NCBI GenBank assembly: GCA_028455995.1
Contig: JABELC010000003.1
Coordinates: forward strand, 2,232,001 to 2,296,000
DNA from: Scleromitrula shiraiana
Lineage: Eukaryota; Ascomycota; Leotiomycetes; Helotiales; Sclerotiniaceae
Direction of reading: 5' to 3'
DNA length: 64,000 nt
Shown one piece after another: positions 24,903 through 34,822 of the stretch. Within the stretch, counting starts at the first letter, position 1. The number at the start of each line of letters is the position of its first letter. The notes beneath the pieces are model-generated. The model was not told the origin of the DNA, ran no database searches, and saw nothing but the letters and a program-made list of their open reading frames with translations. The translations under genes were made by a program, and so were the position numbers.

Positions 24903-25472
24903 ATGTCTTCTCAATGTCTTAAATGTCTCGAAGTAAGGTTCCGCTGTGCTTCTTGTCTCGGCGAACATTCCTACACAATGCGTTGCACTACGGCCCAGCA
25001 ATCCTCTATTCCATGCTCCATTTTCCCTTCAATCAAGTCACTTTTTACAACGGAGAAGTGTATCCGCTGTGGCGGAGAAGCCAACGAGAACCGTTGCAAG
25101 AGTGCCATGGTGGGAAAGATCGAGGTGATTCAAGCTGCTTTGGAAGATGTTTTAGAAGTATACTGCGTCTCCGGAGCGGATACCTGTTGGAAGTTCAAGA
25201 ATATACAAGATATGATATACAGCTGCAATAGTATTTGGTGGGCTGGTACGGAGAAGCAGAAGAGAAATAGAGAAGGCGAATCGTTTCCGGATGTGGTGAA
25301 GTTTACAAATACGCTGGCCTGGGATCCGGGATTCTATATAAACAACTTGGATAAGTGGGTTGTAGATCACTATATCGAGGTTGATGGCGAAGAAAAGGTT
25401 GGGCTTCTAAAGGGATTGGTACAGAAGGGCTTTAGGATGGGATGTTATCATGACTTTGGTGATAATGTCTGA
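24903..25472 (+). CDS. Intact copy 5 of the F-C-T-C/WW family
   Basis: Protein of 189 residues, function unknown. I chose the ATG at 24903 (MSSQCLKCLEV) although the frame is open further upstream to 24702. It places VRFRCASC at the family's N-terminal position, and the bases before it match the leader of copy 6. Two extra Cys (CLKC) precede the usual pair. The second pair is CIRCGGEANENRC. Then follow IQAALEDVLEVY, CWKFKN, the signature NSIWWAGT, a charged loop, FPDVVKF and the tail GLVQKGFRMGCY. No signal peptide, membrane span or intron. It is the best-preserved ordinary-length member and lies in a direct tandem of three with copies 4 and 6. Confidence 0.8.
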   Translation: MSSQCLKCLEVRFRCASCLGEHSYTMRCTTAQQSSIPCSIFPSIKSLFTTEKCIRCGGEANENRCKSAMVGKIEVIQAALEDVLEVYCVSGADTCWKFKNIQDMIYSCNSIWWAGTEKQKRNREGESFPDVVKFTNTLAWDPGFYINNLDKWVVDHYIEVDGEEKVGLLKGLVQKGFRMGCYHDFGDNV

Positions 25473-26270
25473 TCGTGCGAGATGCGTAGATTAGAGATAG
25501 AGGAGGTGATGATTGAATGCTTCTAAGAGTTGAATTTCATTGGCTGTTAGATTTGGGGGTTAGAGGGGTGATGGGTTCTGTTTTCTTTTAATCTTAGATT
25601 GTTGCTTTTTGTGTATTTGACATTAACTATGTGTCTTGTTAAATTATCTATAAATAATCTATAAAGTAATGACAATGACTTCTTTATAAAATCAATGGCG
25701 ATCTTCGCTAAACTGTATGTTCAATGCTTTAAAAAATATAGCAACGAATTGATAGAAACTAATACACATCAGTGATTCTCTCCTTATTGACCGAGCTATA
25801 AGAGTAAGTTGAACAGATTTTGTACCCAAAGAATTACGCCTTCTAGTCACTAAGGAAATGCAAATAAGTATAATACATTTGGCTGATTACTTTGAAGTAT
25901 GAATTAGTATGATAATGGATTTGACTCATCACTTGGAAGTTTGAACTGGTATGATAGTAAGTCTCCCCTTTTTGAAACATAAAAGCTCTTAGAAATACAT
26001 TTCCATCTATCTACCTACTTTCTTTCCCACCTACAGATCTACGATCAGAAAAGATGAATCGTTAACACCTATCTTCCTACTTGGAGAACTCTCTAAACAT
26101 AGTTTGTCTTCCAAAACCACTTCATACAAGAAACTTTGATCATCCACAGCTAGTCCGCACTTACCTGATAAGTAGGTCTCTCCATATAAATATACATATT
26201 GTATTCATAAATCTAACACGCATAGCCAGATTATCTTCGTCAAATATCCACTTGATCTCCAATTTGTAAA
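25473..26270. other. Spacer and leader of paralog copy 6
   Basis: No gene is seen. A TATA-like CATATAAATATAC is at about 26187-26199, some 75 bases before the ATG at 26271. Confidence 0.5.
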
Positions 26271-26818
26271 ATGGACGTCAAAGTAATTTTCAAATGCACA
26301 TGTGGTAAAGAAATCACCTTCGCAGCAGTTCTGCACGAGGAAGGAAAAGAACTTCGTGGTTTAATATTTGTCAGGCATAAAACAAAGCAATGTCGTTGGT
26401 GTTGGAAACCCCAAAACGATGTATCTCGTTGAATCATGCTTTTCAACTAAAAGCCAAGAATATTGCAAAAGCTTTGAAAGAAATACTAGTCATGGTGGAT
26501 AGGGTCCCTACGTGGTACTTTACGAATTCACCTGAGGCATGTTATGTGGCTACCCAGGATAAGATTTGGTGGATTGGTACTAGTAAAGAGGGTGAAGAAG
26601 ATAATGGGAAAGAGTTTCCGGATAAGGTACAGTTTGAGAGTGCTACGGTGAAAGAATTTCCACATGCGGCTTTGAGTTGCAATTTGTGGATGGGGTATGG
26701 GTCGTCTTTGGTTGAGGTACCTCGAGAGGATAAAGCTGTGTGGAAGGAGAGGTTGGCGAGATTTGGCTTTCGGCTGGAGTATACTGTGTGGAAAGGTCCT
26801 AGCAAGATTGTTCGTTAA
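26271..26818 (+). pseudogene. Frameshifted copy 6 of the F-C-T-C/WW family
   Basis: Function unknown. The ATG at 26271 opens MDVKVIFKCTCGKEI and runs through RGLIFVRHKTKQCRWC to a TGA at about 26430. The family text continues in another frame (LNHAFQLKAKNIAKALKEIL), then TWYFTN, QDKIWWIGTSKEG, FPDKVQF, and WKERLARFGFRLEYTVW to the stop at 26818. One small indel near 26400-26430 separates two otherwise intact halves, so the break is recent or a sequencing or assembly error. An intron from about 26394 to 26452 would restore the frame, but its splice sites are poor and it would remove residues conserved in copies 1 and 2. If whole, the protein would be about 180 residues. Confidence 0.72.
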
Positions 26819-27730
26819 GCTGTTTAATGAAATGGGATATTGCGATAGTAGGAAGTGATAATGGGGTGATTTCGAATGTTTGATTTCTCCGCATAATCTT
26901 GTTCGTTTTTGTTATTGTATTCGTGTTTTATGTATGTATCTCGAAGTTACAATCAAATCTACGGCGTTGCCAAAACCATTTCCCTCTCCGTTCATTCGTA
27001 AATGAAGTTCGAACTAGTTGACAGCTGAATAGATAATTAATTCGTGATTATATCTACAAAAGCTAAACTTGACTGGAATATGTCTCGGATCTTCTGGTAT
27101 TTGTAGAAATCAGGAAGGACGATTAAGCTTTATCAATCATCGTCCATCTTTAATTTAGGCATCTTCTTTATCACCCCAAATATGATTCTACGATAGCTGT
27201 TGCTCGATGTTTATGTAGTTCTATGTTTAGGGCACCAGAGTGTTCGCAAAGACTAAAACCTATCTAAGAATATAGACCGGGAGGAAATGTGATCTAAATG
27301 ACTGTTATGATGATGGTCGAGACAACGAAAGATATGAAGAAGTTCTAATGGTTGAACTGGGGAATCCAAGTTCCTAATTATCTATACAAGCAGTACATAA
27401 TAACTCTGCGATGCATGTCGTTTGCGCAATGGTACTGGTGTTGAGTGCTTATGTAATACCATACTATTAGGTAATCGAGTCCCGTCTTATCTATTGTTGT
27501 TGGGTTTCCGTCCCTAATTTGAAACTTTATATAGTTTCAGGGTTGAATGGCTAGTGTTAATTTGTCTGACATTATGACACTATTGGTTTTGACCAATAAT
27601 AGATATATTTTTGATTATCGGGAAATAAATGATATAAGAACAAATCCAAACAGCAAGAATCACATCGCTAACCCATAAGAGGATCATTCAAACTGCGTTC
27701 TCGAAAACAGAATTCATCGCTTAGAAATCA
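26819..27730. other. Gene-free stretch
   Basis: No coding or RNA signal is seen. Confidence 0.5.
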
Positions 27731-28285
27731 ATGATGGCAAAATATATTTCTATAGAGTCGACACAAGGCCGTCTCATTCTCCGCAGCCCGGAAGTATCAG
27801 ACGCAAGCAATATGCTTGAGCGTCTAGAGATGCCTTCGTGCATTGAGTTTCTCCCACATCTACAGCGCAAATTCACCGTAGAAGATCTCTCTAAAAGTAT
27901 CGAAACTTGGCGGTCTACTTCCATGATTAGTGATCTCATTCTTGTTCTTGAACGAAAGTCGGACAGAAGAGTTATTGGAGAGACTGGATTTCAATCTCTA
28001 GACTTCGAGAAGCTGACAGGGGAGATTGGGATCTGTTTGAATGATGAGGCGAATGTTAGAGGAAAAGGGTATGCTGTTGAGAGTATACAGACAATGCTTG
28101 ACTACGGGTTTACGACACTAGGGCTGAAAAGTGTGGGATTAGGGACATTGAAAATCAATAAACCGCTGAGAGGTTTACTGGAACAGAGATTCGGGTTTAC
28201 AGCAGATCAGAATGGAGGGGGGACTGAATGCTGGTATACTGTGACGAGTGATTCCTGGGCAGGTAGAGCAGAAGGTTTGAGGTGA
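27731..28285 (+). CDS. GNAT-family N-acetyltransferase (RimJ/RimL-like)
   Basis: Transfers an acetyl group from acetyl-CoA to an amine; the substrate cannot be told. It is a single exon of 184 residues, usual for the family. It opens with the family's beta-strand pattern (GRLILRSPEVSDASNM). The acetyl-CoA pyrophosphate loop is RGKGYA at residues 110-115, after the strand GEIGICLNDE and before a helix (VESIQTMLDYGF). LKSVGLGTLKINKPLRGLLE then keeps the pattern in which a neighbour of the bound CoA is usually N-x-(A/R)-S; here NKPLRG replaces it. No targeting signal. The neighbour at 29187 is also a GNAT protein but of a different subtype. Confidence 0.88.
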   Translation: MMAKYISIESTQGRLILRSPEVSDASNMLERLEMPSCIEFLPHLQRKFTVEDLSKSIETWRSTSMISDLILVLERKSDRRVIGETGFQSLDFEKLTGEIGICLNDEANVRGKGYAVESIQTMLDYGFTTLGLKSVGLGTLKINKPLRGLLEQRFGFTADQNGGGTECWYTVTSDSWAGRAEGLR

Positions 28286-28828
28286 ATTTCGAGCTGTGCG
28301 TTTGTTTTAGAAGATTGGATATACAGGAATCTTTCATCCCGATATCGATCAAGTAGGTATATTATCATTCGACTATCTCTACGAGGAAAATAAGCACTAA
28401 CGATGGATGATCAGATAGATAGATTCCATACGTTGCAGGCATAGGCATGTCTTGCCGAACACTTCTCCCTTTTAGGCAGGTGGGGTGGCATCTCAAGGGC
28501 TTGTGCACTTTTCGACCTCTCTTCATCGATTGAAAATTCAAATATTAAGTTGCTATGCATGTAGACAGCATATCTCGTATTGAATCGCACTTCATTGAAG
28601 GAGCAGTTACGAACAAATCTCTTATTCTTACCACCATCACAGGGAGCGTCTGAATTGCCATCAAACTAGTAGGGAGTTCCTTGCTAGTATTCATACACAG
28701 TATTCAACTTATTGCATGGTGATGGATGACTAACTTGTATGAGTCAGGAATTATTACTAAATCAACTTCAATAAAATCGCTGTTATAGTAATATTTATTG
28801 ATTATATAATTGCTGACATAATATCATT
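28286..28828. other. Gene-free stretch
   Basis: No coding signal is seen. Confidence 0.5.
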
Positions 28829-29019
28829 ATCACTAAGAATTTATAGGCACTTATAGGCTGTATAGTACTATAATACAGTACAATACAGCATTATAGTATA
28901 GTATGGTATAGTACAGTATAGTATAAATAATTATATAAGGTCCTCTACAGCCTGTACGGTATTGTACAATATTGCGTCTGAGAGCCTATAGGCACTATAA
29001 ACCCCTATAACTTAGTGAT
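28829..29019. repeat. MITE-like inverted repeat element, about 190 bp
   Basis: The left end (ATCACTAAG, then TTATAGG and CTTATAGGC) and the reverse complement of the right end (ATCACTAAG, TTATAGG, then GCCTATAGGC) match imperfectly over about 35 bp. The centre is built of TATAGTAC-like self-complementary repeats (28860-28935). No reading frame is present. It could fold into a hairpin. A target duplication is not clear. Confidence 0.5.
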
Positions 29020-29186
29020 TAAGAGCCTGTAGGAATAAGGATTAGTTAAGCATTCCCTTTTTTTTCTAAGCCAAGTTGCATGGAAGTAATGGGTTAATCC
29101 TAAAAGAGTTTAGATTGATGTCAATTCAGACGCTCCCACATCACATTGAACGTTGGATTCCCACACAACTCTCAACAATCATCAAA

Positions 29187-30020
29187 ATGAATACCATAAC
29201 TCAAAATATGAAGTGGCAGCCCACTCTTCGTGTGCCCCACGCAAAAATGAATATCATACTCACCCCACCTCGACTTACCGATGCTGCTGCAACAATTCCT
29301 GGGATGAATCACCCATCAGTTTATACAACTTTGACGGGTCCTCCATATCCTTATACGCAGGAGAGTTTTGATACTTATTTCCATACCGTCCTAAATTTTG
29401 GTTCGGGAATTGCTATTCAAGAATTATACGACTCAGTGAGAGCGAAAGAGAATGGCGGGGAGCCAAAGTGGGTAGGTGGCGCGATACCTTTTCCAACAAT
29501 CAGAGAATTTGATGACAAGACGGGAGAAGAGAGGTTTTTGGGGCAATGTGACATTAGGAGAAAGGGATATCCGGCTGAGGCAGTTGGTGGTGAGGAAGAA
29601 AGCAAAAGATTGACGGAGATCAATTGTGCGAAAAAACCTGGAGATACCACAATCGAATGGGAGATTGGATGTAAGTTTCTTCATTTTGCTTCATTATTGC
29701 AAATATAGGACCTCTAATGAGTTATATATGCAGTTTGGATACTTCCAGAATATCATGGTCGTGGAATCATGCCTGCTGTTCTGTCGGCTTTAATAAGAGA
29801 CTTTTTTGTTCCATATATGAACATGAAACATTTGACAGGCACATTTCTGGAATATAATGGATCAAGTAAGAGAGTCTTTGAGAAATGTGGATTCAAATAT
29901 GAAGGGTTGGTAGAAGGAGCTGTGGAGTTACCTGAAATTAAGCAGAAGGACATAGGAGAGGCATATAGGGGCAAGAAAATTGGATTGGGATATATGAAGT
30001 GGGAAAACGAATACAATTAG
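29187..30020 (+). CDS. GNAT-family acetyltransferase, two exons
   Basis: Likely acetyl-CoA-dependent N-acetyltransferase of the type seen in many fungal genomes; substrate unknown. Exons 29187-29670 and 29734-30020 join across a 63-nt intron (GTAAGT ... CTAATGA ... GCAG) in frame, giving 256 residues. The join creates EIGFWILPEYHGRGIM, where the CoA loop is H-G-R-G-I-M at about residues 169-174. Then follow a helix (PAVLSALIRDFFVPYMN) and EYNGSSKRVFEKCGFKYEG, the usual N-x-x-S-x-x-x-x-[EK]-K-x-G-F motif. The frame is open upstream to 29076. I chose the ATG at 29187 because the residues before it show no family pattern; 29208 is another choice. A long insert with E/K-rich sequence (about residues 110-150) precedes the CoA loop. 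Confidence 0.85.
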
Positions 30021-30493
30021 ATTTAAGCGAGCGAAAACTAATGCTGCGATAGCACTTTGTTCACATTTACAGAAGGAGCGAGTTTTGCAAAAATATGTAG
30101 GGAAAATAGAGTACAGTTTTTAGTTAAGCAGCGTTGATATCAATCTTGTCCATTCTAGAAAACAAGAATAAACCACTTTCATAGAAACACTAAAAGATTT
30201 ACATAAAAAGGCTGAATGAAGAACCACGTAATCAATCTCGAGAGTAAACGCTACCGAGGTTTTTTGGTGTTGCAATTGTTTAGCGCTATATTAGCAGTAA
30301 CGTATAATAGCTAACAGATATAGTAACGGCTGGTACGCACACGCCAGTTACCCCACACCGGTACAGAACTTCGGTTGAAAAAACTTATATTTCATTGAGA
30401 AATAGTTGTTGATGGCCAAACGGCTAATGCTTAAAAGTGATGATACATCCTCTATTATAAATTCCATTTGATCACAGTTATTTCGTGTGTTTC
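30021..30493. other. Gene-free stretch
   Basis: No coding signal is seen. It holds the 3' ends of two converging genes. Confidence 0.5.
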
Positions 30494-30874
30494 CTATCTA
30501 CCATCAGGAAAGTCCCCGTCGTCAGGGCCATTTCCATATCCATCTCCCTCAAACAACAAACAAGTGGGATATCGATAAACTATTCATAGATCAGTAAATT
30601 TTCCGATAAGACTTTTGTTTATTATATTAGGATACTTACAATCGAACAGACTTTCCCAGAAATCCACCTCCCTCACCCAACAAAAGTCCGTCGTCAAATA
30701 CCAATATGCCTCACCTGGTTCCGTAGTTGTAACGTCTTTATAACATTGAACCCTAACTTTATGGTTCCATGGATACTTCTTAACGACTGTTGAATTGGAG
30801 GTGAGGTTGGTGTGGCATACGGCATAATCTTCACCGACTGTAACTTCCCGCAACCAGCGTGGTTGAAGTTTCGC

Positions 30875-30949
<75 letters not shown>

Positions 30950-31786
30950 AGCTAGCGAGACTGGTTCTGGCTCGGCAGATCGAATTCGTTTCCTTGGATT
31001 GGCCGGGGGAGTGTGGTTGACTTGTAAGAATCCTACCGGGCCACAGTAATCTATGACTGATTTGTCTGCGGGTTCTTCTAGAGCGATCTGTGCGACGTAG
31101 CAATTATCCGTGGTTTTGAGCCATGTACTTTTAATTTAATGTTAGCTTCTGCTGTTGCAAGAACATGGATGCAGCTTGAGGGGGTTAGATACCTATCATC
31201 GATTACCAATTCTCCTTGATCAGTCCAGCATGTGACTGTGATGTCGGTTCCATAATGAATCCATCTCACGGTCTCGCAAGAGACATTATCATCACAGATA
31301 TTGCACTCTGTGTGATATTTTGTTGTAGCATCGTCATAAGTAACATGCTCAACTGTTGAATCCTTTCCGCAGAAACTGAGATCACGTTCATCTGAACACA
31401 AAACTTGTTAGTGTATATTCGACGAGAAAGTTAAAAGCTGACTCTTACATTCTCCCGGATAGTCAATCAAATCATACTGGGTGATATAACAATCATCACT
31501 GGTTCTCAACCATGTTCTAATACATGTTAGAAACTTCATTATGCAGGCAGTCAAGATGAACTCACGTATCACCGTCAATTGCGGTTCCAGTTGTCCAACA
31601 TACAAGACTAACTTGTGTATCGTAGTTATAGAACTCCTTGTTAGTGCAGAGAGTGTATGGACATGTTTTGCATTCAGTTGTCACTCCAGGTTCAAGTGTA
31701 TTGTTGATGGGAGGTTTAAACGCGGCATTTGCACTCGCTACGAGGAGTAACAGAGAACTAATTGACAAAAGCTTCGAAGAGATCAT
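30494..31786 (-). CDS. Secreted protein with three Cys-rich SH3b-like repeats and an EP-repeat linker
   Basis: Extracellular protein of unknown role; candidate wall-binding protein or effector. Five exons (31786-31566, 31516-31449, 31391-31193, 31127-30640, 30543-30494) close in frame to 341 residues. The signal peptide is MISSKLLSISSLLLLVASANA. Three repeats follow the pattern C ... Y-x-x-x-x-x-V-x-x-x-C-[WY] ... W-[LY]-x-T-[ST]-D-x-C: DTQVSLVCW with TWLRTSDDCYI; GTDITVTCW with TWLKTTDNCYV; HKVRVQCYK with YLTTDFCWV. This is the pattern of bacterial-type SH3 domains in fungal secreted proteins. Repeats 2 and 3 are separated by KRIRSAEPEP and about a dozen Glu-Pro pairs. Introns fall at like places in repeats 1 and 2, just before the W-L-[RK]-T motif, which supports internal duplication. 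The last exon (YGYGNGPDDGDFPDGR) is the least certain; reading through its donor gives an alternative end at 30584. Confidence 0.82.
30875..30949 (-). repeat. 6-bp coding tandem repeat (Glu-Pro)n
   Basis: About 12 copies of GGTTCT (plus strand) encode alternating Glu and Pro on the minus strand. Copy-number changes keep the frame, so length variation between strains is expected. Confidence 0.95.
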
Positions 31787-34700
31787 TATGACGTTTCCAG
31801 CTGATCACAGCGTCTTACAATATCAATATCCAAGACGATCTCCAGTGCATATTTATACATCAAGTTCCATTTTATCTCAGATCACAAATTTCTCACATCC
31901 CTCCATTAATGGCGGTTGCCAAGAAGAAGTTATTGAATCTGTGTAACACTTCCCGCCGAATCTTACATGCATTCCGTTCCGCGCTCGTGATCTGATGCAG
32001 GTCCAATTCAAAAACCGCCGTTGAAGTATCTCTTACCCCGCCATTGTGCAGACTTGGCAAAGCATGTCAGCCAGCCTCGTCAGATGAAAGCAACCTCGTA
32101 TACTCGGCTAGCATTTTCTTTTTGCGGCTCGCTTCGTGGAAATTATATATACAAGTGTTCAGCCTGAATTAAAAGTACGAAGTCATCTTTTTGCCAAGTA
32201 GTTTAACTCCAATTTGTGTACATTAATTTTGAAATTCGGAAGTACAGCTGAGGTTTGAACAATGGCATTTCTATGAATTCGGTATGCTCGAAAATCCACC
32301 TTTAGTTCATCAGCAAGGCTTGTTTGAATGATGTGGAAATGTTGTATCCAGAACTAGATATAAAAGTCTTGGATTCCAATAGTTCTAACTGGGTGTAGCT
32401 TTTGTCCCTTACTAGTGTAAGCACTACATCAAGCGATGCGGTTCGGCTTAAACGAAAGAATCGCTCGAGAAAATACTAATACAACGTTCCATTCTTCGGA
32501 TCGTGTAACCTCACGACTTGTCACGTTGAAGATGTTTCCCGTTCAGATATATAAGTCAAAATTCCATTGCCAAGTACTTGACTTTGATTTTACGATAATG
32601 TGTTCTATATAAGGAAATGAAGTCATCGTTTCCCGCATGGAAATGATGGCCAACCAGGCCAAGCAATTAGGTAGACATTTGTTGGAATTATACGGGATAA
32701 CTAAACGAGAACATGTAGAAGAGAAGGAGAAGAGTCGTATTGAAATCTTTGCAGGTGACTATTTACGGTAGAGGAAGTTCTATTAAGTTGGTTATTTGGG
32801 AACTCTAAACTTCGTCCTATTACTACATCCTATATCAATTGACTCTCAGCTTGCAGACCTCTCATCTAAGCAATTGATTTTGCATCTAATAAATAAAAAC
32901 CCAAATAATATCGAGTAGGTACTGTTAGTGAATACAGTCTCCACAAGTCTCTTAAATCGTTCGAATTCACTGTCCCTGTATCTAGATCTTCGATCAAAGT
33001 TTTAACACCAACAATTTCCAGTACTATTTAAGTACTACAAATTGAAAGATATGATCAGTAAAACACATTTGTCACTAGGATAAACATGGAGAGTTAAGTG
33101 AGTCTTGACTTTGTAGAACTCATATCTATCACGTATGTGAATCCATATGAATATACATAAAATTCTCCTGGGGTGGCGATCGCTATGGTATTTCGACAAC
33201 AAAACAGCCCATTGAAAACCATTGACAACCACCCTGCTCGAACTCGTTTGATTAACGACAGTGTCAACAATGTTTCTGTTGAACTTCCAGTAAGTGCAAA
33301 TAACATCCATAACTGATCTCCCCAAATGTACAATCCAACCTGCTCCCAAATTATACATTAGTCAACACAAAGTCTCATTGAACAGCGTTTATGTTCCCGT
33401 CTACCCTTCTTCATGAGTTTGAATTCTCTCTTTCGAAGTTATTTATATACCCTAAAGTCCCAGGTCGGAATTACCAGTGTGATCAACAGAGCATGAATGG
33501 ATAGTGAATATTTCCTCCACAATATCTCGCATCATCTTGAACTTTATCTACAAATCACTCAATCGATATATCCATTCGTCCAAGAATCTCTATTCACAGT
33601 ATAAATACCAGCTCAAATCCAGCATTTGAAAACCCAAACGACATTCCAAAGTATCCCTTACTGTTGATGTTTGCGCCCTGTCAAGTTTCAAGTGATACTT
33701 TTCTCCCATCTTCATCGCCATAGTATCTAGATCATCTATTCACATAGACTCATCTTAAAATTACCATGTCAACTAAACAACCATAATCTTACAACCATAA
33801 GCAGCAAAAGTCTAAAACCACGACAACAATCTCCTTGTTGTAACTGCACTACTCACAACCAAAACCTACTTCAAACCTCACCACCTCTACCACTTTCGAT
33901 TCTCTCAACCGCCAAACTAACATGCATGAACACAGAAACAACCAGATCTCACTCCATCTCCGCCAAGCGTGTATATCTGAAGTAGATTCCCAGATCCGTC
34001 TAATGAACAGGAAAACTCCTGTAGAGAACAGTGATCCATACAGTCCCCGCAAATTCTAAACCACAGAAATAGCATAAAGGGTAAAGTGAATAACACCCTC
34101 GTCTCCTACAAAATATATCAACCTACCATCTCACTCATTCACTCCCCCCCCCCTAAAAAACTAACCCACAGAAATCCATCGCCCCATCAATCGGCAACTT
34201 ACAAATCCCCACCGCATCCCGCTACGCAAAGACACGATGCAGATAACAAATCTAATTACTTAATCTCCACCAACATGATATCATTCCGTACTAATATAGC
34301 CAGTGACTGGCCAACTCCGAGAGAAAAAACCAGAGACTTGACTTGCTCATCATACAGGCATTATATAGTCACACATTGACTTATTATTTACACTAGTGAA
34401 TTTCGATTTGGAATTTCAGGAAATATAGTCTCCATAGCAGGATTTATATTGTATTTGCTTCTCAATTATTATCAGTGCGATGGATTATGTATGATATATG
34501 TACAATTTCAAATTCAATACACCTGAGCAACAGTAGAAATTTATACTTGAAGGAACATCAAAAAAAAGAAAAAACAAATTCAATATTCATTGGTATCAGA
34601 AGTATCCAAGAATTTGTGATAATGCAACAATAACAACGCCAGGGTTAACTCCAAGTTCAACCATAACTACAGCAGCAAACGTATTCCCAGTGCCAATTCA

Positions 34701-34822
34701 AATTTTAACGAACTGATTCTCCTACTGAGAACACACACTCCATAAAACCCATCCAATTAGCCATATTCCACCCCCACCCTTGCTCATCTCCCCACCCAAC
34801 CCAAACCCAACCCAAACCCAAC
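31787..34822. other. Largely gene-free interval of 3 kb
   Basis: No firm gene is seen. A 44-codon frame at 32637-32771 (MEMMANQAKQLGRHLLELYG...) follows a TATA-like TCTATATAAGG. A tentative two-exon small gene is listed at 33185. A C-rich run is at 34144-34154. The minus-strand frame at 33849-34052 lacks an ATG and any family match. Confidence 0.4.
33185..33496 (+). CDS. Tentative small two-exon gene, unknown product
   Basis: The ATG at 33185 opens MVFRQQNSPLKTIDNH and runs to a consensus donor (GTAAGT at 33290). An acceptor TACATTAG ends at 33361. The second exon is open from 33362 to a TGA at 33494-33496, in phase, for a total of 79 residues. No domain is recognised. Support is only the splice consensus and frame continuity, so this may be chance. 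Confidence 0.2.

Noticed and set aside
26394..26452. Intron in paralog copy 6 to explain the frame change
   Set aside because: The frame would close, but the donor (GTTGGT) and branch spacing are poor, and the removed residues (LNHAFQLKA) match copies 1 and 2.
33849..34052. 67-codon minus-strand hydrophobic frame
   Set aside because: It starts with TTG only, has no splice-supported extension and no recognised domain.
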